64,000 nucleotides of DNA. It comes from Lutjanus erythropterus (Eukaryota > Chordata > Actinopteri > Lutjaniformes > Lutjanidae). The stretch spans positions 44,889,733 to 44,953,732 of the forward strand of contig CM034593.1 in assembly GCA_020091685.1 (NCBI GenBank). Reading direction: 5' to 3'. How positions within the stretch are numbered: position 1 is the stretch's first letter; each line of letters starts with the position of its first letter. Positions 40,301 through 55,300 of the stretch are shown here, piece by piece. The notes beneath the pieces were generated by a model, which was given only the letters and a program-made list of their open reading frames with translations, was not told the DNA's origin and made no database searches. Made by a program: the position numbers and the translations under genes.

Positions 40301-43300
40301 TATGAATTTGTGTATCACTAAACATGGAACTATGGTGGGAGGGGAGGGGAGGATACAGGTCGCCAGGGGGATCAGGGGCTTGACCTTGCATGGTCACAGT
40401 GGGGTAGACACACATTAGTATTATGTCTACTGTTGCAGTATTGTTTGTCCTACTTCTATGTCCTGCTGATGTAACTGCTATCACTATAATATGGCACTGA
40501 AACCACATTCACTGTGTATTCTCAGTAATACAGGGCAAACTAGCAAGGATAGCCAGTTAGCTTAGCTCCCAGCATGGCCAGTGAAACAGTTCTCTACAGA
40601 CATGACTGCAGTACAATGAAAAAAATCAATGCAACATCAGGAACAACTGAGAGAGAGAGCACTAAATGAACCATATAGTTTTATAGTTCATAATGAGTTT
40701 TCTACAGTCAGTATAAGAACTCCTAACTTCCATCCATCCATTTTCTGTAACTGCTTATTCCGTAAGGGTCGCGGGCTGCTGGAGTCTATCCCAGCTGACA
40801 TTTGGCGAGAGGCGGGGTTCACCCTGGACAAGTCGCCAGTTCATCGCAGTGCTGACACATAGAGACAGACAACCACTCACATTCACATTCACACCTACGG
40901 GCAATTTAGAGTCACCAATTAACCTAGCATGCATGTCTTTGGACTGTGGGAGGAAGCCAGAGAACCTGGAGAGAACCCACACAGACACGGGGAGAACATG
41001 CAGACTCTGGGGGATCGAACTCAGGACCTTCTTGCTGTGAGGCGACAGTGCTAACCACTGCACCACCGTGCCACCCGAACTCCTAAGTTATGAGAAGGAA
41101 ATGAAAAACAAACCTAGAATTTCAAATAAAATTTCAAAATAAAAGGTCCCTCAGCATAAAGGTCTGAACATGAAGAACATGACATAGATAAAATGTTTTG
41201 CCTCTAATGGTAGAGGAAACACTGAAATGATCTTTTCATGAAAATCTAAGATTTTAGAGTTAGGGCTGTGTCAGTTTTCCGCAAGGTATTGAATGTTGAT
41301 ATTTTAGTATTGTATTGAAGTTAGAAATTCTATTATTATTATAACACTAGTCAATAGAGCACACACTGAGGAATTTATACTTTCAATTGACTGAATTTAC
41401 TATTGATGCTGACTACACACTCACATGAAATGTAGCAATTTTTCCCTTTAATCTTTTTCAAACTTTGAGGTAAAACCAGTCCAAGGCAACGCACGGTTCA
41501 TTTCTGACGATAATATTGTTTGACCAGGCAGTTAATCCCTCAAAATCCCTGTCTGTATCAGTGTATACCACTAACAGCTCATTTCTTTATAACTGATGGG
41601 TTTTTTGGCTCTTTTTGGAATACTTGTGTCATGGGTTTCTGTGTTAATGTCGTGACTGACTTGTGTACCATCTCAGAAACGTCTGGAGCAGAAACCAGGC
41701 GGAGTCACAGCTACCCCAGCCGGGACTCCATCAACACCTGCTGCCACGCCCAAAGTCATCGTCGGCTCACTGTCGGGCCAGGGCACCCCCAGCACCAAAG
41801 TGGTACTGTCCACCAAGATGGGCACCCCCGTCACATTCCAGCAGAACAAGAACTTCCAGCAGTCGTTCGCCACCTGGGTCAAGCAGGGTCAAAGCACACA
41901 AGGTACGTTACAGAGGAGAAGCTGGGGGAGAAGCAGGAAAGTTTGTTTTTACCTCAATTAAAGGGCAAATCATAGTACATATCTTCTTTTATGTGCTCAC
42001 TGATCGCAGTGGTGATTGTCAAAGTTTATCAGGGGTATTGAAAATACTGGATTTACAGCAATAACTGTATTTGTTATTTCTTTTTTTGTTTGTTTGCTTT
42101 ATTAGGAGCGGGCACAGAGACCACTGTGGCCACGTCTGGCGGGCACACTTTCCAGATTACGGGAACCTCAGTGGGTGGAAAGGTAGTGACCACGAAGCTG
42201 CCGCTGCCCGCCAACAGCAAGATTGTCACAGTGAACGTGCCAACTTCACAAGGAGGTACGTCCAGTCTTAATAAGTCACACCTCGCAGCCAGACGGAGGG
42301 CTCGCCTTACATTTATTCAGTGTGGACATTAACTTCTTTCCATCCGCCACCATTTCAGGATGCATGTATGTTTGTGTTTTTACCGCCTCACCTCAGATCC
42401 CACAGCTGAGACGTTTCAAATGTATCAAAGGGGCCAAATTAGATCTGGCTCGTTAATTGGACGCCATTGTAAGCAAGTTAGCGTGCCAACCACGCGCACA
42501 GCGCTCTGGAAGGACTGGGTCTGTCTTCACTCATTTGAAATGTTGTTGGTGCCAGCTACCGCAGGACCAAATATTTTGCAGTCTACAAATTAGACACAAA
42601 TTAGACATTCCTCTGTCCCTGATTGCCACTGACAGTGAGCCAAGTAAACAAGTCACAACTTAGTAGAGCCACAGGGCTCAGGTGTTGATGCTGCTCACTA
42701 TTAAACACATGAATCAGTCACACAGCTGTCACAGTTAGTTTTACCATGCTCCTAATCAGGGGCCAGGATTAAAGCTACGTTGTATGCTACCACCGGTGTG
42801 CAGAGTCAAAACAAAACAAAACAAAACATAATCAGTGAACTTGTTGTGACGTGAGTTTGTAATGAAGTAAGACTATTTCAGCAACCTTTTACGCCAGCAT
42901 AGATGTTTACTCACGCAAGTGCTCATTTTGTCCTAATGCAGCTGTTTACATGCTTGATATTACATGCACTTGAGGCATTTTGTTCAAGCTGGTCCCAGAC
43001 ATCAGAATTATCACCCACACCTCTGATTTGTTCAGTGAATCCCTGTCATTGTCTGTGTTATTTCACGCTTTCATTTTTTCTTTTAGTGATGTCATACGTA
43101 GGTTTACCCAAGAGTTAGTTGAGGATTTGGCAGCTAAAGAGAGATATTTTCTGTCAGGAGCTGGTGGAGACCAAAAATGGAGCTCAAAAGAAGAGAATAT
43201 TGGGCTCACTTTTGCCAAATTAAGTCCAGATGGATGTAAAGATGTTAGCCATTAGAGGCCAAAGTCAGGAGAGTTAAACAAATGGACACAAGTGATCTTA

Positions 43301-46300
43301 GTCAGAGTTTATTATTAACACTTACGCAAAAAAAAAATGTCTGCAAAAGGACTCTTGCACACTGTCTAACTTGCAATATATCATTTATTTGCGACGTTTC
43401 GGTACTAGACCTTCATCGGGCAAACTTATTAATGAAAGTACATTAAAATGTCTAAAAATGCTAGACATATGTTATATATTTTGTGATTTTTGAGCTTACA
43501 TAAGTGGTGAGCCCTTCGGGAGGATGTAGAGCCACTGCAGGGGTGGGCACATGGATGACCAAGGGAGAGATAAAGAAACAAAGTTGAATGAATATGATTT
43601 ATGTAGAGGAAATTTTGCTGATGCTGTCATGCTGACCTTTATTTCACTAAAATTCATCGCTTCCCCGGTTATTATTATTACTAGTGACTGATAATGATTG
43701 TGGCGACTAACATTATCCCACGTGTTTCCAACAATCCTCAAACGCACAGAAATCCATAATTTATTCAAGGTGATGCTGCTTTTCCTGTAGTAGCAGTTGC
43801 TGGCTAGTTGCTATAACTTCGAGAGAAATATGGGACATGGCAAAGAGTGAGGAAGGAAGTCGATGGACGTGTCTAATCACTAATATTACCTCGTCCACAA
43901 TGACTTCCTCCCGAGTGAAGTCAGATAGATTTTCATCGTCATGGTGGTTGTTTAAAAGAGAAGGAAACAACTCCCCTGATGCTACTTCACAAAGTTGTCA
44001 AACTATATCTGTTGCTATGGTTTTAATGTGAGAGAGACTCATAGCAGCAGAATTTACATATTGTGCATTCAGCTCTGGCTAACCTTTTTGTTCCATCTGG
44101 TTCAGCTGAACTAATGTAAAAGGTGCTACTATTTCAGAGGCAGCCAGTCGGTTGCTCACTGTGTTTTGTGCTACTGCGGCAGCCTGGTCTGCACCAACCC
44201 CATTGTGGTGCCCAACCTCATGAGTCAGCAGCTTAGTTTGGAGTGGCACATCATGTCTGGTTGTGTCCTGTCGGCATGGTAATCTAATAGAAAGCTGTTA
44301 TTTTGGTTGGATGGTTTTTGGGATGGTGGACTTGTGTAGTCTGAGGTTCTAAATCCGGACTGCGGATTCGGGATTGTACTATCTTAAGTTGAGTGCTTTT
44401 CAGTTTTTTGCAAATGTCAATATTGACACCAATGGTTTGTTCTGAGCGCCGCCTGGCCTGTCTGTGGTCCTGTCAAATTATTGGATGATGGATAAGGCTC
44501 AGCACTCAGCAGAGGTGGTCTGTCATGTTGACATGCTCCATTAAAGCCACTGACAGCTCTCGTGTGGCTCATATAGGTCAGATTCAGCATTCACTAAATC
44601 AAGTACTTGACTGTGTACACAAGATGTGTTTTTGAAATTGAGATGCATCATACAACATAGGACACTAAATCATAAAATGATCGTGATTTGTCATCGGAGA
44701 TTAAAGAAACATGCTAAGTTGAAATACTGACTTCTCTGACAGCAATACTATAGCCAGCACGTGCTCCTTAGAAATTTCCATTCTGAGCTGGAATTTCTAT
44801 GATTAGAAAGGCTTTGGGAGACATTTTTGGTTTAGGTGCCTTGAAAGTGCTTAAAAAGTGCTTGAAATTTTCTCATAAAAAGTTCTACAGACCCTCTTTA
44901 CTACTGTGAATCATTTGAATAAAACATTGCAACTTCCAGATAAAGAGAATGATATTCACCAAGGATACAAAGAAAGTGATTTTTCTTACCTTTGAAGTTA
45001 GCATGAAGGAGAAACTAAGTTCAGGTGGAGTGTAACCATTTAATGGACATGTGTATTTATCCAGCATGACTGTTTGATTTGACTGTTTGGGCTCCCTGTT
45101 TGTTTTGGAAGGGCTTAAGGAAGTTAGGCAGGAAAACAAGTTTACCCTGAGGTCTGCTTCCCAGACAGGTAGTCCTCTATAGCGGGATTCCGTTTTCCTT
45201 TTTTTCCCTCCGTCTTCTTGAATAAAAGTGTACCTCTCCACTCACCGGAGTCCCAACTCCCCGACCTCTGCAAACAGCCAGTCCATAGAGAAGCGTGTTT
45301 GATGTGTGTGACCAGAGCAGCTACTCCCCTGGTCTTACGACCGGGTTTAACGTCCCCGTTTGAAGAGGGAAACCCTTGATGTATAGGCTTACCTGCTCGG
45401 TTGCGGTTTAAAAACCACAGCAAGACGGCAGCAGCAGCTTGAGTGGAGGAAAAAGAGCGACACTCATGGTTTCCATTTCTGCCACCGGCTTCACGTGAGC
45501 TCATTAAGGCACAGAGCCTGGTGGGCAAATATGAAACGCGGCCTTTGTCAGATAAAAGTTAAAAAAGTAGGGCCTGAATTCATGCATAATGTATGAGGGG
45601 GTTCAGGTATGTTGGGGAAAACCCAACTAAGCTTTCAGTGAGCCTTTGAAGATTTTGTTTACCTGCTCAACTAATATTTGCCATCGCTGTGATCAAACGG
45701 TTGGCCGTGTTGCAGTAAGAGAAGCCCACAAATATTGTATTGAGTTGTGTCAATGCAGGACTTCTGTACAGCTGCTCACTTGGAACATGCAAACATGTAA
45801 CCGCAGCTTCACATTGGTAATTGTATTAGGGATGTTTGAGCGATTTAAGCGTTTTTTTCTGCTTATGGTTGTGTTTGATGTAGCAAAGGCAGGGATTTGA
45901 CATAAAAATATCATCTCCAAAAATATGACAAAAAATTCTAAACTGTATCTTAAAATCTTAACCCTCACCATTTCTTCAAACTTCAGAGAAGCAATGTGTA
46001 GCAATTATGTCCAAAAATGAGTGCAGCACTCTAAATAGCAAGTTGGAGCCATAGACGGTATATTAAATAGTTTAATGTACAATTAATGGCTGAAGCGAGT
46101 TGTGTCCCCCCAGCTCCTGCTCCCCAGAGGCAGGGAGGCTCAGGCAGTCTGCAGGAGCGCAGGATGTGTGAAACGTCATAAATTGACAATAACCTGACTG
46201 TAAACTGTAAGTCATCAGCTGTTTGTAACTGTCAGTGTAAAGCTAAGTCTGCTATCCTGAAAACAAAAGCCCACTGCTCTGAAATAACACAAGCTGGAGT

Positions 46301-49300
46301 TTCAGTTAAGTGGCTGCCAGTCCCTGCCTGCCAAATTCCATTAACATTTTGCCCAATTTAATCATTATAAACATCTGCACCTTCTACAAGATTTTTTGAC
46401 TATTTCTGAGAACTCATAAGCAGACACTTAATCATTCGACGAACATTCGGCATTAATTTGAACTCTGATTAACGTGAAACAGGCAACAAGACGAGTTATT
46501 CCAGGAAATTTCAAAGGGAAACACTGCGGCTGTAGCGTTGTTGTCAGTGAAGCGAGTATTTCAACTTAACATGTTTCCTCGATCTCTGATGACACATTGT
46601 GGTCATCTTATGATTTATAACAGTAACTATATTACAGATTTCTCCTTGTTCTTCTCTCATCTTCAGCTCATCTCCACTAAGTACTTTGTAAAAAACAGAA
46701 GAAGAAAGAAAAAGAAAGTTGAGAAAACTTATAATTCTAAGGCAACTGGCTCCACTAAATTTTTTAAGTCAAACTCGTATTTTTTTTAAAATAAAGTTTG
46801 GTGCGCTGTAATGTTTTGTTGAGACATTTTACTTTTGCTTACTTTCCTTCTTTAGATGAACTTGAATCTTTGAGTTAAAAAACTGTTTCACAGTTTCACA
46901 GTGACCTGTGCTCCTGATTTGTCTTTCTTTGGGTGCTTGAAAATTAAATTGTTGCAACTGAAAATATTTTAAGTCATTAACCATTATTTACTTTCCCTTT
47001 TATGAATTTACTTAACAATTTTTGAAATACATTTTTTTGTTTCTAAAACTCAGAGATTTAAAGTTTTTTGAAAAGCTACTACAGGAAACTTAACAAACAA
47101 TATTGTTGACACTGTTAACACTGTAATAACCACAAATTATAACACCAAAAATAAAATTATCTGAATAAAAATCTCCTCCTGCTTCCTTTTAACGGGCTAA
47201 CATACTCATTAGCCAGTTAGTACGTTTTATGAAATTCAGACTGTTTCATAAACAATTAAAAAACTCTTTATAGCAACTTCTTTTAGTTTATTTCAAAACT
47301 TAAGAGTTTGAGTTTGATTCAGAACTCAAAAAATAGTGAAAACAGTTGCTTTAAAATTATGAGTTTTCTCAGCCTTTTTTAAAATGTACTCTTGTCCTCA
47401 CGGCACCCTGCTTCCTCCCTCTTCTCAGATGTTCACTCTGGTATCTTTCTGTTTCTCTCTTTTCTCTGCAGGTGTGGTTCAGCAGAAAGTGTTGGGTATC
47501 ATCCCATCCAGCACAGCAGGCGGTGCCCAGACCTACACCACATTCCAGCCCCGCGCTACCACGCTCAACATCAGGCCCAACACCCCAGGCTCCCAGCAGC
47601 AGGTACGTCTACCTCCTCCCTGCTCTGAAGTCTCCAAAGAGGATTTTTCTATTTCATCCTGTGTGACGTCACAACTGTAGCTGGTCTGCCGTAGAATTAT
47701 TGTTTTGAGTTTTGTGTTCATTTTTATTTTTTATTATTATTTTACTTTTTAACTGATTTCCAGAGTGGGCGTACTTATTTCCACTTTAGTTTTTTGTTGT
47801 TTGTTTGAAAATGTTGGTTTTTATTAGTTTCAGTATTAGTTTTAGTTTTCTTCAATGCCATGAGTCAGGGGCTAAATTTAAGAAGTTCAGAGCAGGTATT
47901 ACAACACAAACACAACACTTTCTAAGGCAATGGACTCAAGCACGTAGACATCACAGTCTCAGTAAACATCAGCACCAACGCCTCCTCATGCTGGCCTGGT
48001 ATCACACTGAACTGTCTAATCTGACCTCAATTTTTAACCTCGCCTTTTTCACCATCTTCTGTCAGTTTAAGAAGAAGATGGTAGCTTTGAAACAAATGAT
48101 TACTAATGGCTTAATGAAAATATCTTTCCAGGTTCTGGCAGCTGGTGGTCAGATCCGTCCAGGAATGACGGTGATCCGGACACCGATCCAGCAGACGGGA
48201 CCAATGGGAAAGACAATACTCCGAACTCCCCTTGTGGTCCAGCAAGGTAACAAACATGCTAAACTTCAGACTTCTTAAAGTTGAGCAGTTGATTTATTTT
48301 TAGCATCATTGATCAAAAGATCCATAATAACATTTAAGCATAATGTAATTCAAGTGGTCTGAGAGAAAACTAGACTTCTGCTCCTCCTCTTGTGATGGGA
48401 GACTTTGGCCAAATACAGCAACGTGGGAATGAGACTCAACAATCAACAATCTTTCTCCAGAAAAATGGCCTCCAGAGTCTTGTTAAATGTTCTCTGTTTA
48501 TATGCTTCTCTCTTCCAGGTCAGGGCGGACAGCAAGTAGTGACGCAGATCATTCGCGGCCAGGCAGTTTCCACGGCGATATCAGGTGCCAGCCCTGTCGC
48601 CACGGTCACCGGCCAGGGGACGGCCAGCCCCACCACAGCGGGACAGGCAGCGGGCCAAACACCACCAGGCACCCCACGGGCACAGGGGCAAGGCCAGGTT
48701 AAACTGACCCTGGCGCAGCTCACACAGCTCACACAGGTTAGTGAGAGACACTCTGGAAACTCCCAAAATGTCCTGTGTCACCGTCCAAATAGCACTCAAA
48801 TGTATTTTTGAAAAGAAGTGAAATGATTTGCAATTAAATATATCATGGCCTGTAACTGTTAAGATTGATTATTTAAGTCTGTCAGGTTTATACACTCATG
48901 AGGACTAGAGGGTCGAGGTTCACTCCCTATTACATCTCACTTCCACAAAAATACTCCCGTCCCAATCCCATGGTAAAAAACCTACCTGCCAACCTTTAGA
49001 CTTCAAAAATAGGGAGGATTTCAAAACCCAAAAGATGTAGTTTCAGACACTTCTTTTCTTGCATTTACTTGACTTTGAAGAAGGAAAATAACAAAACAGT
49101 GTGTGCACTGCAATTTCATTTTTGTGTTTAATACTTTTAATTTCATTTTTTCGTCAGTTTTCTTTCACTCATTTACTCTTTTGGCATAGCTCCTAAAAGA
49201 AAATTGACTCTGCAGATTTAAAAAATGCACGCCCCCTCCCTTTAAATGAAATGAATCTTCTTCTTTCCAAGAAGTGTGGTGTTGTGGTGTGGTTGGTGTA

Positions 49301-52300
49301 GCTGTGTGGTTAAATGGGTGGAAGTAGGAGACTTTTGGAGTATGGCTTATATGCAGTGTACGTTGCCAGAAACAGGTTGTGATAATGAAATAATGAAATG
49401 TGTCGGGAGAAATACTGGAGAATTGTGATCCCTGGATCAAATGAGACATTCCATTGGCAACATCAGTAATGGAAATAAAAATAAATTGGCAAACCAGCTA
49501 TCCTATTTCAGGCTTTTCTCACAGTGTAGTATAATTCCAAAAACTTCCCCTCTTTATCAACTTGTAACCAACTAGCAGCCAGCCACCAGAGCAAACAGGA
49601 GAAAAAACAAAAGCATTAGTTTCAAAATGAAGAAAATAGGGTTTATTCATTTCTTTATATAAAAAAACTGACCTATTGTTATTATGGTTCCTGTCCCACC
49701 TGTTCCTGTTGAGTTTTTTTTCCTGTTCCGTCCCAATCATAGTGAAATTGATCCCGTGGGAATTCTGTGACCTGCAGGATTTCCCAAAACAATATCAGCA
49801 CCTGCATCCAAGACTGGTTGTAAGATTAATATATTACTTTGGTTTGTAAACACAATTTCTCTTTACATGCTTTCCTTTAATTATAGTGAGATGATATCAA
49901 CATTCAGATGGGAAAATATGCAGATTTTTTAATTGATCATGTATAACTGTATGTAAATGAACTATAGAAGTTTTATTTCAGCTCAGTTATCAAAGGATGA
50001 TGATAAGCTGGCCGACACCCTTGTCTCCACAGAAATGTAAAATGTATGATGTTGATTTTAAAATGTCAAATCTGCTTAGTTTCATAGCAGGTTAGTATAA
50101 ACTTTGACAAAAAAGGCTTCTAGGTGCATCATCTGTCCTCTCACAGTAAAGTTTACTTGAAGGGCCCAGTAATGCATATAATGGCTTAATGGGCTTTAAA
50201 ACCACATACCAGCAACAGTTCATGACCCAGTTCAAGTTCACTTGTGTTGGTGCGATAAGAGCCAGCATTACAAACATCTACAAAAAATATACAAGTTGTT
50301 ACTGTGAATAGATGTACAAATCCCATGGAAAGGGTTGGTGTAAATTCATGAAAATGAAGTTCAGTTTCAGTTTGGAACAATTTTTCCAACTTGTTACTAG
50401 TCCAGGACATTACAGGCGGTGTAAAGTTGGTTTAAAAGTCAGAAAGTCTGCACCAATTTGTAATGCCATTTTAGATTTTGTGATGACACAAATGAATTTA
50501 CAGCCTCAATTTTTCACCACAGGCCTTCATTTTCATTCATTAGACTGGACTGTACCATGTGATTCACCCACTAACAAGCCTTTGTCTGCGTCTCCATAGA
50601 AGCAGCAGGCAGCGTCAGGTGTGGACCGGCCGGCCGGTGTCGGTGGTGCCCAGCAGGCTCTGACTGTGATGGTTCAGGGCCAGGGCCAGACCACCGGTCA
50701 ACTGCAGGTCATACCTCCAGGGGTCACCGTCATCCCGGGACCCGGCCAGCAGCTCATGCAGGCAGCGCTGCCCAACGGCCAGGTGCAGCGCTTCCTGTTC
50801 ACCCCCTTGGCCTCAGCTGCCACACCCACGTCAAGCACAGGTATGACAACAAACGACAGATATGCATTATTTATCTAACTATCCACTAACTTTAAGGCAA
50901 AGACTTGTAACAAATAAATGTGAAGATTAAATGTGTTCTTGGGTATAGAACTACCTTACAAAAGGCAATCAATGCCTTGACCATGCTTTGAGTTGAAGAC
51001 AAGAGTCTCAAGCTACGTTTCCACCCAAAGTGCGTGGAACTTTTAGTCTCAGGAACTATCTCTAAAGGAACTGAAAGGTCCTTCAGCCCTTTGTTGTCTG
51101 CATTTCTACCACAGAGCAAGGCCCACCCTCAAAGTTCCTGTTGTTTGGGAGAACACTACTCCCGAAGTAGGGACTCTTTTGGGGGTAAAATAATGTCCCC
51201 AGCACTTCAGACTCTGGTCCTTGTGGTGGTAACGCACTGAGTTCCACCAAAGGTTCCTAGTCTCTCGGGAAGGTTCCTGCAGTTTAGAGCAGTTAGGATA
51301 TGTGCACATGCATCACTCATGTTTCAAAGGTGATATTTTTATGATGACATTGACTCGCTCATCTCTTTCTAGCCACCACAGTTCCTGGCCAGCCCAACTC
51401 CACCGCCACCAAAACCCCAGCCCAGCCCGCCCAGCAGGCCGCCGCCCCCGTCCAGGCAGGGGCGACCCCCTTGGCCACCACCAGCACCCCTTCGACGGCC
51501 ACCCCACAGGGCCAGTTACCCCCTCAGACGCAGGCCCACATGCCCATCCAGTCGCCCACGTCGCTGCAGGTGAAAACGCCGGGAGGAACCGCCCAGCTGC
51601 AGCTGCAGCAGACGCCGCAGCTCATCAGCATGTCTGGACTGCAGCAACAGGTACAGGTAGGATTAGCGAAGATGCATCCTGATCGGTACTGTAGCCATAA
51701 CATCACAGCTCATGTGACCCTGGACAACTTGGCAGCTGGACACTTGGTGGAGCTACATGATGTCCAGCAGTCGGAAATTAATTTGGCAAAACAGGTGTTA
51801 GCAAGCCTGATCAATTTGCCTGCTCAGTTTAACTTTAATCTGTCCAGCCATACTAAGATGATCTAACTTATCCTAAATATATTTCTGTGCAATGAATCAG
51901 GGATGCAAAATGCTACGCTACCTGTTTCCATTTAATTTCATGGCAATATATTAACTGGCTATTACTTTTGTAAGTACTTAATTATTACCTCAAACTATTA
52001 CCATGTAATTACCAAGCTGTAATGTAAAGTGCTACCAGTGTTGGATATTGTATAAATAAAAGCCTGGTTTTCTTTTCAGCTTTGTCAAGTTTGTGTATCT
52101 TCTGTGTTGGTACTGCAGGTGTTGGCCCAGCTGCAGGCCCAGCAGGGTGGAGGCTCTCTGCCACAGCACTTCAAACTGCAGCTTCCGATCCAGATACAAC
52201 AGACCGGGACCACATCAGCTCAGGGAGGACAGGTAGGCAGCAAGCCTGCTAAACCAGATGCTAACTTACATTACCTTCACAAGACTTTGCCAAGGAGGTT

Positions 52301-55300
52301 TGATCCTTGTAAAATCAGAGGAAAACAAATTAGAACATTAAAAGTTCTCTTGTGTTAAGTGCTCTGGCTACTTACCAAGCTCACACCGTGACGTAAAATC
52401 ATTCATTCATCACTATCCCGTCGGCACAGATCGGAAACGTAGTGACCATCCAGGCAGCTTCTGTCCAGGAGCAGCTGCAGAGGATCCAGCAGCTCAGAGA
52501 ACAGCAACAGCAGAAGAAGAAACAAGCAGCAGAGGCCAAGAGAGAGCAAGCTCTCAACGCAGCCAGCCAGAGCGACATCATTCAGAAACAGGTGTGTGTG
52601 TGTAGATGTGTGTGAGTGTGTTCAGGCACCCATCACAGCCAGGTCATCCATCTCTCAGTACATAAACAGTCACCATCCTCTAATGCTCCACTAAGACTGG
52701 GTTTATTTATAAAGCCCAGGCCTCATCTCTGTTTGTTGGGCTTAATACGGCCACTGCCACTGCTACTGTGTGCGTGTGTGTGTGTGTATATATATATATG
52801 CATGTGTTTTCACCTGTTTATATGTGTATGTGACATACTATACTATACAACCTGGTAACATTAAATAATAATCCATTTCTGTAGATATTTGTAGCACATT
52901 TTCTACATCACTAAAGTCACAGTATTGAATTGAGTCCAGATGATTGTATTTTAAATTGAATTTATTTTTCACTTTGATTGAAATATGTTATTCAAGGTTT
53001 GTTTCCCTCAGTGCAGGCATCTCTTCACAAGCTGTAAAATATCTTTCCACATGGTTTGATCTTCCTGTGTCGTGGCTTTCAGGTGGTGATGAAACAAAAC
53101 GCTGTGATCGAGCACCTAAAGCAGAAGAAGACCATGACGCCAGCAGAGAGAGAAGAGAATCAGAGGTTTGTGTCCCGAATTTGTGGGTGTGAAAATGTAG
53201 GAATGATGTTTTGTGCGTCAGACTGAGCACAACATGTTTTCGGAAACCACAACGGCACAGACATTCAGCGTCAGAGTCATTATCTGTGGGGACGGTCCTT
53301 CTTCCTTGGATCGATGCGTTCATGTTGTGATCATATGGAGCTGTAACATCATCACATAAGCAGTCTATACGCCGTCCTCCCTCCTCTCTGCATTTTGCTT
53401 TTGTCCAGCACCACGTTGGGAGGTTCTACACAGCATGGGAACGTTTGGGTGTGTAACCACCAACAGCTGCATGTACTCACTGTGACCCTCACAAGCAAGA
53501 ACACAAAGACGAACCCTTTTATAAATGAGAGGAGTTGCACAATAAAAATCACATGTAACACACTGATCCAATGAAATAATGGCCACGTATCATACAGAAG
53601 ATTTTTTTAATCTCTCACTTTCTCTATTCGTCAAAGTGAAAACCACCAGAAAATAAAATATAAAAAAAAAAAAATCAAATATACTGTTCTGTAATTTAAA
53701 TCTCTCAGGCAAGTGCCCGTTAACAGGCCCAGATATGTCAGCACAACAGAAAAGAACCGAAATGAAATAAAGCTGCTGAAAACAACAAACAAGCAGTTTC
53801 CAAGTAAAAGAGCATAAAGCATTGGGATTGGGCCTGTGTCTTTTCTCTGCAGACATGCTGGTTCTGACCCATAATGCCACAGTGGTGCCCTTAACTAAAC
53901 TCTGGATATGTGACCTTTTCCACCCTATATTAGAATAAAACTTTTGGTAAAACGCACTAGATTTTTTTAACCAAATGTTATTTTAAGGTGGTATATTTTA
54001 GGCGATCTCACCCCTCTAACATTTTATTTATATTACATTTTAATCATGTTTATTGGCTGTATGAACAGACAGAAACATATGAAACAAACATCTCAATGAA
54101 GCACCAAAAAATTCATTTGAAAAATATAAAACAAGTGTCTCTTCTTTCCAAAACTCATGACCTGGTTACTCAAGATAATCCACAGACCTTGTGAGTAGTT
54201 TCATATAAGAAAGTAGTTCTTGTAGTTTCTAGAGTAGCTCTGGTCGATTCCACTGGAGGAATCCTTAGATGCAGACAGTTTATTTTAACCTTCACTTCAG
54301 TGACACAAATACCACTGTGGGTGTACTGTTACTTTTTTATCAAAAGCTAAACAGTTTCCGATCGTTATTTCCTGAGGACCAGGCACCGCACTTCCCAGGA
54401 AACTGTCTGAGGACCCAGAGTGTGAAGATGTTTGTTAGTGTACTTTTACCTTGAAAAAGGCGTGTTTTTAATCTGTATGCAGAGTTAGGACTTCTGCAAC
54501 TATTAAAACATTAATAAATTCTATAAAAGTCGTGGGCTGTTCCAAGAGGCACCCTGCTGTTTTATATAGTGTAGATAGATGGTACTGTAACCCACAGCTG
54601 ACCCTGACAACCGTGTGTTTATGTCCACAGACGGTGTGTCAACACTGTGCCCATTCACACAAACCTGAAATACCAAACCCAGACTACCGTGACATCACTA
54701 CAGCAGCTCTGTCTGTTGTCTGTCTCTCTGCTTATTTTTCATCCTTTTTTTCCATTTCTTCATGTCATCCTTTTCTCTTGCTTTTCCTTCAAAACACGAC
54801 TTTGTAAGCAGAGCTCTGACATCAGCGCGCATGTTTGTGTGTCCTGTTTCATGAAGTCTCCTCCACTTTCCACGCCGCATTTGCAGTGTGTACTTCAGTG
54901 TAGGAACCCTGGCCCGTCTCCGACCCCAGCAGCCGTGGACGTGTTCTGTGTGTTATTCACACAAATGTGCACTGAGCGCAGCATTCTGTTGCCGAACAGT
55001 TTTCGATCTTAGCTGTGAATGTTAGCGAACACAAGTGAACATATAGCTGAGCTGGAACCATAAATGTTCTTGATTTACTGTAATGTACTGACGTTCAGTT
55101 TTGACAAAATGTGTAAAGAGATTTGTATATTATCTCTGATTGTTTTTCTTCTTCATTGTTTAATATTTCCTCGGCCTCCTTTTGAGTTGAAGGAAGTTAT
55201 ATCATTTACCAGGGTGGCTACAGGGCCTTGAAAAGCTTTAAAATATCTTAATTTCATATTTATTGATTAAGGCCTTAAAAAGTGTTAAAAAGTCTTAAAT

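Larger units (their letters stand above)
42256..47471 (+). other. bptf intron (5.2 kb), repeats and unassigned DNA
   Basis: Contains an AAAAC run (42807-42828), a MITE-like fragment (43320-43436), a dispersed repeat with another piece inserted (43437-44035) and an AT-rich repeat (46680-47360). A moderately GC-rich patch at 45170-45540 has an open - strand frame of 128 codons, but I recognise no protein. 44040-45165 and 45545-46670 hold nothing I can support. Confidence 0.7.

Noticed and set aside
41520-41975. 151-codon ORF spanning exon 19 in another frame
   Set aside because: Shadow of the real exon: the bptf frame in 41677-41902 matches the protein, the other does not.
45142-45528. 128-codon ORF on the - strand
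   Set aside because: No similarity recognised and low-complexity composition; kept only as a low-interest finding for the GC-rich patch.
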